Assembly: GCF_004345735.1 (NCBI RefSeq)
Contig: NZ_SLXL01000010.1
Span: 1 to 64,000, forward strand
Length of the DNA stretch: 64,000 nucleotides
From: Rhodovulum adriaticum
Lineage (GTDB): Bacteria > Pseudomonadota > Alphaproteobacteria > Rhodobacterales > Rhodobacteraceae
Direction of reading: 5' to 3'
Positions 52,034-62,936 of this stretch are shown in pieces (position 1 is the first letter of the stretch; each line of letters begins with the position of its first letter). The translations under genes and the position numbers were made by a program. Under the pieces are notes generated by a model. It saw only the letters and a program-made list of their open reading frames with translations. It made no database searches and was not told where the DNA came from.

Positions 52034-53050
52034 ATGCGTCGTTACTTCCGTCCGATTGTTCAGAACGATCCCGCCCGCCCCTCCGATGCCCTGCCGATTG
52101 CCGGTGGCTGGGCCTGGTTCACCCGGGCCGAGGAGCTGAGCCGGGACGGGCCGCCGCGTATCATTCCCGCACATTCCATCCCGTTCGAGGAGCGCGCCGC
52201 GCTGACCGCGCCGCGTCCGGCGGTGGCGGGGCTGACCATGGACCGCCCGCGGATCATGGGCATCCTGAACGTCACGCCCGACAGCTTTTCCGACGGGGGC
52301 CGGTTCGACCGGCCCGAGGCGGCGCTGGCCCAGGGGCGTGCCCTGGCGGTGGCCTCTGACATCCTTGATATCGGGGGGGAATCCACCCGGCCCGGCGCGG
52401 CCGAGGTGCCGCTGACCGATGAAATCGCCCGCACCGCCCCGGTGATCGAGGCGTTGCGCGCCGCCGGTCTGACCTGTCCGATCTCCATCGACACACGCAA
52501 GGCCCCCGTGGCCGAGGCGGCGCTGGCCGCTGGGGCGGGGCTGGTCAACGATGTGTCGGGGTTCGATTTCGATCCGGCGCTTGCGGGGCTGGTCGCCCGG
52601 GCGGGGGTGCCGGTCTGCGTGATGCATGCGCAGGGGACGCCGGAAACGATGCAGGCCGATCCGCGTTACGACAACGTGCTGCTGGACATTTACGACGCCC
52701 TGGCCGAGCGGATCGCGCGGGCACAGGCCGCCGGCATCCCGCGTTCGCATATCGTGGTCGATCCCGGCATCGGGTTTGGCAAGACGGTGGGCCATAATCT
52801 GGCCCTTCTGCGCGGCCTCAGCCTGTTTCACGGATTGGGGTGCCCGATTTTGCTGGGCGCGTCGCGCAAGAGTTTTATTGGAATGGTATCCGGCGAGGAA
52901 GATGCCGCGCGCCGCGCGCCCGGCTCTATCGCGGTGGCGTTGGCGGCGATGGCGCAGGGCGTGCAGATCCTGCGCGTGCACGACGCGGCCGAAACCCGGC
53001 AGGCCTTGCGCGTCGATCTTGCATTGAAGGGAGTAGATAGCCATGGCTAG
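52034..53050 (+). CDS. folP: Dihydropteroate synthase
   Basis: FolP joins hydroxymethyl-dihydropterin pyrophosphate with p-aminobenzoate and is the sulfonamide target. The 338-residue protein has [68 protein letters not shown] and the final RVHD. Residues 1-70 form an N-terminal extension ([14 protein letters not shown]) that usual DHPS proteins of about 280 residues lack. It overlaps glmM by eight bases, as in many bacteria where folP and glmM are neighbours. Confidence 0.96.
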   Translation: MRRYFRPIVQNDPARPSDALPIAGGWAWFTRAEELSRDGPPRIIPAHSIPFEERAALTAPRPAVAGLTMDRPRIMGILNVTPDSFSDGGRFDRPEAALAQGRALAVASDILDIGGESTRPGAAEVPLTDEIARTAPVIEALRAAGLTCPISIDTRKAPVAEAALAAGAGLVNDVSGFDFDPALAGLVARAGVPVCVMHAQGTPETMQADPRYDNVLLDIYDALAERIARAQAAGIPRSHIVVDPGIGFGKTVGHNLALLRGLSLFHGLGCPILLGASRKSFIGMVSGEEDAARRAPGSIAVALAAMAQGVQILRVHDAAETRQALRVDLALKGVDSHG

Positions 53051-54395
53051 GAAGATTTTCGGAACCGACGGCGTGCGCGGGCAGGCCAACAGCTTTCCGA
53101 TGACGGCCGAACTGGCGCTGCGCCTTGGCGCGGCGGCGGGGCGCTATTTCCGCCGCGACGGGTCCACAGGGCACCGGGTGGTGATCGGCAAGGATACCCG
53201 GCGCTCGGGCTACATGCTGGAAAACGCGTTGACGGCCGGGCTGACCTCGACCGGGATGAATGTGCTGCTGCTGGGGCCGGTGCCGACGCCGGCGGTGGGG
53301 TTTCTGACCCGCTCGATGCGGGCGGATGTGGGGATCATGATCTCGGCCAGCCATAACCCGCATCACGACAACGGGATCAAGTTTTTCGGCCCCGAGGGGT
53401 TCAAGCTGAGCGACGAGGCCGAGGCCGAGATCGAGGCGATCCTGGAAGGTGAGATCCGCTTGTCGCATCCGGACAATATCGGCCGGGCGCGTCGGATCGA
53501 CGACGGGCTGTGGCGGTACGGCGAATACGCCAAGACGACCTTTCCTGCCGGGCGCCGACTGGACGGGCTGAAGGTGGTCCTGGATTGCGCCAATGGCGCG
53601 GCCTACCGCGTTGCCCCCGAGGTGTTGTGGGAACTGGGGGCCGAGGTGATCCCGCTGGGGGTCAGCCCCAACGGCGACAATATCAATGACGGGTGCGGAT
53701 CGACCCGGCCGCAGGCCGCCGCCGAGGCCGTGCGCGCCCATGGCGCCGATGTGGCGATCGCGCTGGACGGGGATGCGGACCGCGCGATCCTGATCGACGA
53801 AACTGGCACCGTGGCCGACGGCGACCAGATCATGGCGCTGTTCGCCGAACGCTGGGCCGCCGAGGGGCGGTTGCGCGACGGGACGTTGGTGGCGACGGTG
53901 ATGTCCAACCTGGGGCTGGAACGGCACCTGCAGGCGCAGGGCCTGCGGCTGGAACGTACCGGCGTGGGCGACCGTTATGTGGTTGAGGCGATGCGCGCGG
54001 GCGGGTGGAACCTGGGCGGCGAACAGTCCGGCCATATCGTGATGACCGATTACGCCACAACTGGCGACGGCATGCTGGCCGGGCTGCAATTCCTGGCGGC
54101 CATGGTCGAAACCGGGCAACCGGCCTCGGCCCTGGCGCGGCGGTTCGAACGGGTGCCGCAACTGCTGAAGAACGTGCGCTACGGGCCTGGCAGCACCCCC
54201 TTGGAAACCGGGCCGGTCCAGCAGGCGATTGCCGCCGCCGAGGCCCGTCTGGCCGGGCAGGGGCGCCTGTTGATCCGCAAATCCGGGACAGAGCCGGTGA
54301 TCCGCGTGATGGCCGAATGCGAGGACGACGCGCTGCTGGTCGAGGTGGTGGACAGCATCGTGGCAGCGGTTGAGGGTGTCAGCCACGCGGCGTGA
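53043..54395 (+). CDS. glmM: Phosphoglucosamine mutase
   Basis: GlmM converts glucosamine 6-phosphate to glucosamine 1-phosphate for UDP-GlcNAc and thus peptidoglycan and LPS. The 450-residue protein has [11 protein letters not shown], the phosphoserine loop [18 protein letters not shown], the metal-binding DGDADRAIL, the sugar-binding GGEQSGH and the phosphate-binding [11 protein letters not shown]. The start lies within folP, so it is coupled to it. Confidence 0.97.
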   Translation: MARKIFGTDGVRGQANSFPMTAELALRLGAAAGRYFRRDGSTGHRVVIGKDTRRSGYMLENALTAGLTSTGMNVLLLGPVPTPAVGFLTRSMRADVGIMISASHNPHHDNGIKFFGPEGFKLSDEAEAEIEAILEGEIRLSHPDNIGRARRIDDGLWRYGEYAKTTFPAGRRLDGLKVVLDCANGAAYRVAPEVLWELGAEVIPLGVSPNGDNINDGCGSTRPQAAAEAVRAHGADVAIALDGDADRAILIDETGTVADGDQIMALFAERWAAEGRLRDGTLVATVMSNLGLERHLQAQGLRLERTGVGDRYVVEAMRAGGWNLGGEQSGHIVMTDYATTGDGMLAGLQFLAAMVETGQPASALARRFERVPQLLKNVRYGPGSTPLETGPVQQAIAAAEARLAGQGRLLIRKSGTEPVIRVMAECEDDALLVEVVDSIVAAVEGVSHAA

Positions 54396-54497
54396 TTGCG
54401 TGTTTCGTGCTGTTTTCAGGTAAGGGTTGGCGTCTAATGCGCCGATTTCGGATGTGGTGTTTTCGCGAGTGGTTCGATTTCTGCAACTCGCGCCGCG

Positions 54498-55412
54498 TCA
54501 CCCCAACCGGAACAGCCGCCGCAGCGCGCCCCATTGGCTCAGCGCGACGCCTGCCAGGATCAGGGCCAGCGCGGCCAACAGGGCGGGCGGCAACGGCTCG
54601 CCCAGCAGGACGGCGCCAAAGATCACCGACCAGACCGGCACTTGGTAATTCGTCAGGCTCATAAAGGTGGGACCGGCGCTGCGGATCACCAGGATGCGCA
54701 GGAAGTTCGCCCCCGCCGTGGGCAGCAGCCCCAGAATTGCCAGCGCGGCCAGCGTCTGCGTGTCGGGCAGGGGCGGCGGCCCCTCCACCGCCCAGGCCAC
54801 CGGCACCACCACCGCCGTTCCGATGAACAGCAGCACCGCCGCCAGCGCGACCGGATCCACCGGCGGCAGGCGGCGCGTCAGGATCGAGCCCGCAGCATAG
54901 CACGCCGCCGCCGCCAGGCAGGCAAGACGGCCAAAGACCTCTAGCCGGGCGCCCGTACTTTCAAAGGCCTGCCCGCCGATCAGCACCACCACACCCACGA
55001 ATCCGATGGCAAAGCCCAGGGTGCGCCGCAGGCTCATCCGCTCGCCGGGGACGAAAAAATGCGCCAGCGGCAGGACCATCAACGCCACCGCCGCCATGGA
55101 TACGCCGGCAAACCCGCTGGTGACATGCTGCTGCCCCCAGCTGAGCAGCATGAAGGGCACCGCAGAACTGAGCGCGCCGATGGCCAGGATCGACGGCCAG
55201 GCCCGCGCCGCCCCAGTGTAAAGCCGCCCGCCACGGATTGCCCAGATCGCCCCGGTCAGCGCCGCGGCAAAGCCGATGCGCCCGGCGGCCAGCCAGAAGG
55301 GCGTGATACCGCGCAGCGCAATCTCGATCACCATGAAGGTGGCGCCCCAGACCAGGCCCAGCGTGGCGACCATGGCCCAGTCGGCGGGGCGGATATCGGG
55401 GGGGCTTTGCAT
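54498..55412 (-). CDS. EamA (DMT)-family transporter
   Basis: The 304-residue protein has ten hydrophobic segments in two EamA repeats (about 10-145 and 155-290), with LGLVWGATFMVIEIAL and PVWSVIFGAVLLGEPLPPA typical of the family. Members export amino acids or other metabolites across the inner membrane; the substrate is unknown. It lies in the same direction downstream of ilvC, but a strong terminator separates them. Confidence 0.9.
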   Translation of the reverse strand: MQSPPDIRPADWAMVATLGLVWGATFMVIEIALRGITPFWLAAGRIGFAAALTGAIWAIRGGRLYTGAARAWPSILAIGALSSAVPFMLLSWGQQHVTSGFAGVSMAAVALMVLPLAHFFVPGERMSLRRTLGFAIGFVGVVVLIGGQAFESTGARLEVFGRLACLAAAACYAAGSILTRRLPPVDPVALAAVLLFIGTAVVVPVAWAVEGPPPLPDTQTLAALAILGLLPTAGANFLRILVIRSAGPTFMSLTNYQVPVWSVIFGAVLLGEPLPPALLAALALILAGVALSQWGALRRLFRLG

Positions 55413-55442
55413 CGGGGACTCGTCGATAGGGATGAAACGAAA

Positions 55443-55467
55443 TGACCCCGGCGCCGGGCCGGGGTCA
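55443..55467 (-). terminator. Intrinsic terminator of ilvC
   Basis: TGACCCCGGC (55443-55452) and GCCGGGGTCA (55458-55467) form a perfect 10-base stem with a 5-base loop, followed on the minus strand by a T-rich segment (TTTCGTTTC). It lies 27 bases after the ilvC stop. Confidence 0.8.
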
Positions 55468-55494
55468 ATCCGAAACGTGATGGAAAAGAGAGGC

Positions 55495-56520
<1,026 letters not shown>

Positions 56521-56618
56521 TTATCCCTCGTCGCAGCGTTTCCGGCGCCTGCCGGACCATATCCTGCGCTCCATAGCGGGTTTGGGCAACAAAGTGCAAT
56601 GGCAAGCTGGCGTGCGGG

Positions 56619-57827
56619 TTACGCAGACAACCGAACCCCCATGCCCGCACGCATCAGCGTCTTGCGCACCGGCGGCAAGCCATAAAGCCCGGCAATGCCC
56701 GCCGCGCGCAGATCGCGCGCGATCCGCTCGCCCCGCATCGAGGTGCGATTCAGGATGTCGATGCCTGCGACACGCGCGGCGACCTCGGGGTGGCGGCGGC
56801 GGTGATACAGGTCCAGCATGCGGTCATTGCCGATATCGGCGGGGGCGGCGCGGGACAGTTCCAGCAGGACGCGGATGTCGGCCAGGCTCATGTTCAGGCC
56901 CTGCGCGCCGATGGGCGGGACCACATGGGCGGCCTCGGCGATCAGGGCGGTGCGTTCGGCCCACATGCGATGTGCGATCTGGCTGATGATGGGCCAGACG
57001 GTGCGGCGGGTTTCCAGTTTGAGCGGACCGTAAAGCGCGCCGGAACGCGCCGTCATCTCGGCGTTGAAATCGGCCTCTGGCAGGGCGGCCAGGCGCAGCA
57101 CCTCTGGCCCGCGTTCCATCCAGACGATGGCAGAGCAGGGCCGGCCATCACGGTCGGGCAGGGGGACCAGCGTGAACGGCCCGCCCGAGCGGTGGATTTC
57201 GGTGGACACGTTGTTATGCGGTTCGGGATGGGTGACGGCAAAGGCCAGCGCCTTTTGTCCGTAGCGGATGGTCTTGGCGCCGATGTCCACGGCCTCGCGC
57301 ACGGGGGAGTTGCGGCCGTCTGCGGCGATCAGCAGCTTGGCGCGCACGCGGGTTCCATCGGACAGGGTCACGCGGGCCTCGACATCGCGGGTCAGAACGC
57401 TGGCGGTGCCCGTGCCGGGGCGGAAGGTGACGTTGGGCAGCTCTTTCAGCCGGGCCAGGATTTCCCGGCGCAGCAGCCAGTTGGGCAGGTTCCAGCCAAA
57501 GGGCAGGTCGGACACGTCGCGCGCGTTGAAATCGCGGGTCACGCGGGGGGCGGGTGTCTTGCCGCCCGCATCCACGATGCGCATCACCTGCAGGTCCGTG
57601 GCAAAGGGGGCAAGCCGGTCCCATAGGCCCGCGTCCTTCAGCACCTTCAGTGAGGGTTGTAGGAAGGCGGTGGTGCGCAGGTCCGCGCCATCTGCGGTTT
57701 CCTCGGTCACCGGTGGGGCGGGGTCCACGCACAGAACGGAAAACCCGGCCGAACCAAAAGCCGCGGCCGCGGTGAGTCCGGCGACACCGCCGCCGGAAAT
57801 CAGGATGTCGGTGGAATGATCGGTCAT
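56619..57827 (-). CDS. UbiH/UbiF-family FAD-dependent monooxygenase
   Basis: The 402-residue flavoprotein has the N-terminal ADP-binding motif ILISGGGVAGLTAAAA, LLIAADGRNSPVRE (DG motif) and ALIAEAAHVVPPIGAQGLNM, which corresponds to the second FAD motif. In the usual form this is GDAAHxxxPxxGQG; here Gly-Asp is replaced by Ala-Glu. Family members hydroxylate the ubiquinone ring in the membrane. Which ring position this one serves is not clear. It is a single gene upstream of ilvC, with a 101-base gap. Confidence 0.85.
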   Translation of the reverse strand: MTDHSTDILISGGGVAGLTAAAAFGSAGFSVLCVDPAPPVTEETADGADLRTTAFLQPSLKVLKDAGLWDRLAPFATDLQVMRIVDAGGKTPAPRVTRDFNARDVSDLPFGWNLPNWLLRREILARLKELPNVTFRPGTGTASVLTRDVEARVTLSDGTRVRAKLLIAADGRNSPVREAVDIGAKTIRYGQKALAFAVTHPEPHNNVSTEIHRSGGPFTLVPLPDRDGRPCSAIVWMERGPEVLRLAALPEADFNAEMTARSGALYGPLKLETRRTVWPIISQIAHRMWAERTALIAEAAHVVPPIGAQGLNMSLADIRVLLELSRAAPADIGNDRMLDLYHRRRHPEVAARVAGIDILNRTSMRGERIARDLRAAGIAGLYGLPPVRKTLMRAGMGVRLSA

Positions 57828-57885
57828 GTGGCGCCTCCTGAACCTCAGATAGCCCCTCCCGGCCCGAGGTCCAAGAGGAACCGGA

Positions 57886-58131
57886 TCAGCCGCGCGTGAT
57901 CAGCAGCAGGATGACCATGACAACGGGCACGGCGGCCACCGCGGGCAGGTACAGGCCCAGCACGCCCCACTTGATGACGGCCAGGGCCCACAGGCACAGC
58001 CCGCCGCCGATCAGGTACCAGATGTTGTCCTTGTCGCCGAACATCAGGTCGCGCAGGATCCAGCCAAACACCGGCACCGCCATCAGGATGCGCATCGCGC
58101 GGGACGGTTGTTCGATTGTATTCGAATGCAT
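57886..58131 (-). CDS. Small membrane protein of unknown function
   Basis: The 81-residue protein has two or three hydrophobic segments (MRILMAVPVFGWILRDLMF, IWYLIGGGLCLWALAVIKWG and a C-terminal VVMVILLLI). GGGAGA lies six bases before ATG 58131. No family function is known. It lies between the HAD phosphatase gene and the ubiH-like gene in the same direction. Confidence 0.72.
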   Translation of the reverse strand: MHSNTIEQPSRAMRILMAVPVFGWILRDLMFGDKDNIWYLIGGGLCLWALAVIKWGVLGLYLPAVAAVPVVMVILLLITRG

Positions 58132-58225
58132 GCATATCTCCCTTTTGCCGGGCCATATCACCACATGCGGCAATTCGCAGAATGCGACAAAACGCCGCAC
58201 CATGTGGCGGGGCGACCTGAAACCG

Positions 58226-58873
58226 CTATGCCACCAGCCGCCCCAGGAAGCCCGGCAGATCGTCGGTGTGATGATGGATGTGGGGCGCGTCGGCGGGGCT
58301 GGGCGCCACATGCACCGTGCGCATCCCCATCGCGTGCGGGGCGGCCAGATTGCGCGGGTCGTCCTCGAACATGGCAGCCTCCAGCGGCTCGATCCCGCCG
58401 CGGGCGAACACCGCCTCAAAGGCCGCGCGCTGCGGCTTGGGGCGGTAATCCGCATCCTCGACCCCGAAGACCCCGTCGAACACCCCGTCCAGCCCACGGG
58501 CCGCCAGCACGCGCTGGGCGTAATCGGCAGATCCGTTGGTATAAACGATCCGCCGGCCCGGTAGCGCGGTGATCCGTGCGCGCAGGTCGGGGTCCGGGTT
58601 CAGGTGATCCAGGGATATGTCGTGCACCTCGTGCAGGTAACGCTCTGGCGCGAGGCCGTGGATCTGCATCAGCCCGGCCAGCGTTGTGCCATATTCTGCC
58701 CAGTAGGCATGGCGCAGGCGATCGGCCTCGGGGCGCGTCACGTTCAACGCCTCCATCACGAAGGCAGTCATGCGCTGCTCGATCTGGTCGAACAGCCGCG
58801 CCTGGGGCGGATACAGCGTGTTGTCCAGGTCGAACACCCAGCCACGCACATGGGAAAAATCGCGTTGCACCAT
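58226..58873 (-). CDS. HAD-family pyrimidine 5'-nucleotidase-like phosphatase
   Basis: The 215-residue protein has HAD motif I VFDLDNTLYPP with both Asp residues, motif II VYTNGSADYA, motif III Lys in YRPKPQ and motif IV FEDDPRN. This set is typical of the group annotated as pyrimidine 5'-nucleotidase (SDT1-like). It should remove phosphate from nucleotides or similar metabolites. It is divergent from the GntR regulator gene. Confidence 0.9.
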   Translation of the reverse strand: MVQRDFSHVRGWVFDLDNTLYPPQARLFDQIEQRMTAFVMEALNVTRPEADRLRHAYWAEYGTTLAGLMQIHGLAPERYLHEVHDISLDHLNPDPDLRARITALPGRRIVYTNGSADYAQRVLAARGLDGVFDGVFGVEDADYRPKPQRAAFEAVFARGGIEPLEAAMFEDDPRNLAAPHAMGMRTVHVAPSPADAPHIHHHTDDLPGFLGRLVA

Positions 58874-58973
58874 GGGGCTGGCTTAACCCGCTGCGGCAAA
58901 AGGCTCAATGCCCGGGGCTTGATCTGCTGCGCTGCAGAACCTTAATGTGGACCATCGTATGCAGGAGCCCCCG

Positions 58974-59627
58974 ATGAAAGACACCCGCGCGACTCAAAAG
59001 GACGCCTACGAGATGATCCTCGAGGCGATCGATGTCGGCATTTATGGGCCCGGCGACCGTCTTGTCGAGAGTGAACTGGCCGAACGCTTCGGCGTGTCGC
59101 GGACCCCGATCCGCGAGGCGTTGCAACGGCTGGAAACGCAATCGCTGCTGGCCCGCGACGGGCGCAGCCTGATCGTCGCCTCGCTCAGCCATGACCAGAT
59201 GGCCGAACTTTATGTTGTCCGCTCGGAACTGGAGGGGCTGGCGGCGCGTCTGGCCGCGCGCCACGCCACGGCCGAGGAGGTGCGCGTGTTGCGCAGCATG
59301 GTTCGGGACGACGAGGCGCTGCTGGAAGACCCTGCCGCACTGGCCCGTGCCAACCGGCGGTTCCACAAGCAGATCCACCTGGCCTCGCACAACCGTTATC
59401 TGGTGCAGCAGCTGGATCTGGTCTATCGGACGATGGCGCTGATGTCGACGACCTCGCTTGCGCTGGAGGGGCGCGGCTGCGACGCCCTGGCCGAACATGG
59501 GGTGATCGTGGCGGCGATCGAGGCGGGCGATGGCGACGCGGCCTATGAGGCGCTGAAAAGCCATATCTCGATGGCCTTCGAATCGCGTCTGCGCCACGAT
59601 GCCGAACAGCTGATGGCCGAGGGCTGA
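58974..59627 (+). CDS. GntR-family transcriptional regulator (FadR/FCD subfamily)
   Basis: The 217-residue protein has a winged helix-turn-helix (about 8-70, with LVESELAERFGVSRTPIREA) and a helical FCD ligand domain (about 80-205, with the metal-binding AELYVVRSELEGLAARLAAR and HKQIHLASHN). FCD regulators usually bind carboxylic acids. GGAG precedes ATG 58974. No target genes can be told from the context. Confidence 0.92.
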   Translation: MKDTRATQKDAYEMILEAIDVGIYGPGDRLVESELAERFGVSRTPIREALQRLETQSLLARDGRSLIVASLSHDQMAELYVVRSELEGLAARLAARHATAEEVRVLRSMVRDDEALLEDPAALARANRRFHKQIHLASHNRYLVQQLDLVYRTMALMSTTSLALEGRGCDALAEHGVIVAAIEAGDGDAAYEALKSHISMAFESRLRHDAEQLMAEG

Positions 59628-59633
59628 GCCGCC

Positions 59634-61496
59634 CTAGCTGACGCCGTGGCGCGTCTTGTCCCAGTAGAAGGGGCGCGCGATCATTTCCCACACGCCCTTG
59701 TACAGCGCCAGCGTGGCCAGGGGGAAATAGACGTGCAGCGTGGGCAGCCAGGGGATCAGGCCCGGCTTGCCCGCCCGGCGTAACGCTTGAACGCCCACGG
59801 CCAAGGTGACCGTTTCACTGAACACGAACAGGCCGATCAGCCCGATCAGGGTGGGGGTCAGCCCTTGCGCGGCCAGCGGGTGCCCCATCCCCAGCAGCAG
59901 ACCCCAGAAGGACCACAGGACCGGCATCAGCGCGAACTGGACCAACGTGCCCAGAAACAGGATCTGCACGCCGGCAAACCCCCAAGGCCCCAGTTGGCGC
60001 CATAGCTGCACCGGGGCGCGCATGTGGGTGGCCCAAGTCATTGCATAGCCTTTCAGCCAGCGCGAGCGTTGCTTGATCCAGGGCCAGGTCCGGCAATTGG
60101 CCTCTTCCTCGGTCACGCTGTCCAGGAATTCGGTGCGATAGCCATGGCGGGCCAGCCGCAGGCCCAGATCGGCATCCTCGGTCACGTTATGCGCGTCCCA
60201 GCCGCCCAGGGCCTCCAGCGCGGCGCGGCGGAAGAACAGCGTCGTGCCCCCCAGCGGCACGGGCAGGCCCAGCCGCGCAATCCCCGGCAGCACCACGCGG
60301 AACCAGGCGGCGTATTCCATGGCGAAACAGCGCGACAGCCAGTTCCGGTTGGTGTTGTAGAAATCCAGCCGGCCCTGCAGGCAGGCCACATCGCCCCCGC
60401 AGGCGTGGAAATGGGCGACCATGCGCTGCAACTGGTCGGGGGCGGGGGCATCCTCGGCGTCGTAGACCCCGACGATGGACCCGCGGCAGAATTCCAGCGC
60501 ATAGTTCAAGGCGCGCGGTTTCGTTTTCAGCGCGCCGTCGGGCACGGTTAGGGTGCGGATCCACGCTGGCAGGACAGCGGTTTCCAGCATAGTTCGCGTG
60601 GGGGTATCCGCAGCCTCTGTCACCAGGCAGATGTCCAGCAGCGGGCGGGGGTAATCCAGCCGTTCCAGACGCTCGATCAGGCGCGCGGCGACCTCGGTTT
60701 CGCGGTGCAGCGGCACCAGAATAGAGACCACGGGCAGGCGGGCGATCACCGGCGGGGGCGACGGCGGGTCGGGGCGGCGACCGGCATGCAGCGCCTCGGC
60801 CAGGGCGCCGGCAGCTTTCAGCAAGGTGCCTAATGCCATCCAGGCCGCGGCCCACAGCGTCAGCGCGGCCAGTGCGCCCTGGGGGGCGACCAGCAACAGC
60901 GTCAGCACGGCCACCAGAAACAGCGCGACCGCCAGCCGTGGACCGGCGCCGGACCAGCTGCGACAGCTTTCCGTTTCAGGGACGCGGCGGGCGGCGTTTA
61001 TGGCCAGGGCCGGGCCGAAATGCCGGGCCAGGGTATCCTGCACCTGCCGTTCGCTGCAAATCGTCATGATCGGCACGCCAAAGCCCGCAGGCAGGGCTGC
61101 GGTCTGGCGGGCGAAACAGTCGGGCCGGCTGGTGGCGATCAGCGTGGCAGACCCGATCCGGCGCAGGGGCATCCAGCCCTCGCGCAGGCAGCGCGCCACG
61201 CCCAGTTGCGCGACCAGGGTCTGGTCCGGCCGCAGATCAGCCGGTGCGGCGGCGGTGCCGTGGCAGCGGCACTGTGCGGCGACGATTTGTTCCGGCGATA
61301 CAGCCCCCCGTGCGATCAGCAGATCCGCCAGCGGGATGTCCATCCGCGCGCGGTCTAGCACCGCGCGGTTCAGCGCGGCGGGTGTGATCGCCCCTTGGTC
61401 CAACAGCGCGGCGCACAGCCCGGCCTCGCCCCTGGGCAAGGACGCGCGCGCCGGGGCGGGCGGCGCGGGCGCAACAAGGGGAGCGATGAGGGACAT
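59634..61496 (-). CDS. Membrane glycosyltransferase family 2 with N-terminal MshEN-like domain
   Basis: The 620-residue protein starts with a region of about 95 residues (LLDQGAITPAALNRAVLDRA, PLADLLIARGAVSPEQIVAA) similar to the MshEN/GspE N-terminal domain, a c-di-GMP-binding module in MshE. Two membrane helices (about 195-235) follow, then a processive GT2 domain with DAED (Asp346, Asp349), VTEDADLGLRLAR and QRSRW (476-480), and further membrane helices at the C-terminus. It resembles cellulose synthase-type enzymes and probably makes an exported polysaccharide, maybe under c-di-GMP control. No cellulose synthase partner genes are near. Confidence 0.85.
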   Translation of the reverse strand: MSLIAPLVAPAPPAPARASLPRGEAGLCAALLDQGAITPAALNRAVLDRARMDIPLADLLIARGAVSPEQIVAAQCRCHGTAAAPADLRPDQTLVAQLGVARCLREGWMPLRRIGSATLIATSRPDCFARQTAALPAGFGVPIMTICSERQVQDTLARHFGPALAINAARRVPETESCRSWSGAGPRLAVALFLVAVLTLLLVAPQGALAALTLWAAAWMALGTLLKAAGALAEALHAGRRPDPPSPPPVIARLPVVSILVPLHRETEVAARLIERLERLDYPRPLLDICLVTEAADTPTRTMLETAVLPAWIRTLTVPDGALKTKPRALNYALEFCRGSIVGVYDAEDAPAPDQLQRMVAHFHACGGDVACLQGRLDFYNTNRNWLSRCFAMEYAAWFRVVLPGIARLGLPVPLGGTTLFFRRAALEALGGWDAHNVTEDADLGLRLARHGYRTEFLDSVTEEEANCRTWPWIKQRSRWLKGYAMTWATHMRAPVQLWRQLGPWGFAGVQILFLGTLVQFALMPVLWSFWGLLLGMGHPLAAQGLTPTLIGLIGLFVFSETVTLAVGVQALRRAGKPGLIPWLPTLHVYFPLATLALYKGVWEMIARPFYWDKTRHGVS

Positions 61497-61599
61497 GACT
61501 GACCTGCCTGAACGCGATCTGCGAAACTGGCAGGCGTAGGGTTAACAAAGCGTAAAGATCGCCCCGACCACCCAGCGGTCGAACGGCGCGGCGCCCGGC

Positions 61600-62754
61600 T
61601 CAGGCCCGTTGGGCCATCGCCGCGGCGAAGCGTTCGAACAGGTAATAACTGTCTTGCGGCCCCGGGCTGGCCTCGGGGTGATACTGCACCGAAAAGACTG
61701 GCCGATCCGCCATGCGGATCCCGCAGTTCGAGCCGTCGAACAGCGAGACATGGGTTTCCTTGACACCCTGCGGCAGGGTCTGGCTGTCCACGGTGAAACC
61801 GTGGTTCATCGAGGTGATCTCGACCTTGCCGGTTTCCAGGTCCTTGACCGGATGGTTGGCGCCGTGGTGTCCGTGGTTCATCTTGACCGTCTTGGCCCCC
61901 AGGGCCAGCGCCAGCATCTGGTGGCCCAGGCAGATGCCAAAGATCGGAATATCACGTTCCAGCACGCTCTGGATCATCGGCACGGCATATTCGCCGGTGG
62001 CCGCCGGGTCGCCCGGACCGTTGGACAGGAACACGCCCTCGGGTTCCAGCGCCAGCACATCCTCGGCGGTGGCGGTGGCGGGCAGCACGGTTACCTCGCA
62101 CCCGGCAGAGGCCAGGCAGCGCAGGATGTTGCGTTTCGCGCCATAGTCGATGGCCACCACGCGATGGCCGGGCCCCTCGCGCCGGGTATATCCCTCGGGC
62201 CAGGCCCACCGCATTTCGTCCCAGCGGTAGGATTGCGCGCAGGTGACCTCGCGCGCCAGGTCCAACCCTTCCAGCCCGCAAAAGCCGCGCGCCTTGGCGA
62301 CCAGCTTTTCGATGTCGAACTTGCCCTCGGGATCGTGGGCCAGGGCCACATGGGGGGCGCCCTGTTGCCGGATCGCGCGGGTCAGGCGGCGGGTATCGAT
62401 CCCGCCAATGCCGATCCGCCCCTGCTTGGCCAGCCAGTTGGTCAGCGGTTCGGCCGCGCGCCAGTTGCTGGGGTCGGTCGGATCCCATTTCACCACCATG
62501 CCGGCGGCGACCGGGGCGGCGGTTTCGTCATCCTCGGGGTTCACCCCGACATTGCCGACATGCGGGAAGGTGAAGGTGACGACCTGCCCCGCGTAGGAGG
62601 GGTCGGTCATGATTTCCTGATAGCCCGTCATCGCCGTGTTGAAGCACAGCTCGGCGACCGTGTCGCCGGCGGCGCCGAAGCCCTGCCCATAGAAAAGCGT
62701 GCCGTCGGCTAGGGCCAGGCAGGCGGTTGGGCGGTCGGTGGGGGATGCGGGCAT
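61600..62754 (-). CDS. carA: Carbamoyl-phosphate synthase small subunit
   Basis: CarA releases ammonia from glutamine for carbamoyl phosphate synthesis (arginine and pyrimidines). The 384-residue protein has the N-terminal CPSase domain (GYQEIMTDPSYAGQ) and a class I amidotransferase domain with VFLSNGPGDP, IFGICLGHQ (Cys275) and QYHPEASPGP with the catalytic His and Glu. The ATG at 62754 agrees with the normal length. The carB gene is not adjacent in the window. Confidence 0.97.
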   Translation of the reverse strand: MPASPTDRPTACLALADGTLFYGQGFGAAGDTVAELCFNTAMTGYQEIMTDPSYAGQVVTFTFPHVGNVGVNPEDDETAAPVAAGMVVKWDPTDPSNWRAAEPLTNWLAKQGRIGIGGIDTRRLTRAIRQQGAPHVALAHDPEGKFDIEKLVAKARGFCGLEGLDLAREVTCAQSYRWDEMRWAWPEGYTRREGPGHRVVAIDYGAKRNILRCLASAGCEVTVLPATATAEDVLALEPEGVFLSNGPGDPAATGEYAVPMIQSVLERDIPIFGICLGHQMLALALGAKTVKMNHGHHGANHPVKDLETGKVEITSMNHGFTVDSQTLPQGVKETHVSLFDGSNCGIRMADRPVFSVQYHPEASPGPQDSYYLFERFAAAMAQRA

Positions 62755-62870
62755 GACACTCTCCTGGTCGGCGATCGGGCGGAAACTAGGGGGGCGTGCG
62801 GAAAGAATCAAGAGGGGCGACAAAATGTGAAATTAAATAAAATCAGGCACATAGCGCTATTCACGCCAGC

Positions 62871-62899
62871 TTGTTTCGGATATGCGCCGCCGCTATTTT
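62871..62899 (+). promoter_or_regulatory. Promoter of the yqeY gene
   Basis: -35 TTGTTT (62871-62876), a 17-base spacer and -10 TATTTT (62894-62899) lie 37 bases upstream of the ATG at 62937. The AT-rich 62815-62870 part of the gap probably holds the divergent carA promoter. Confidence 0.55.
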
Positions 62900-62936
62900 A
62901 TCGCTTCCGCTCCCGATGGCGACAAGAGGATGCAAA

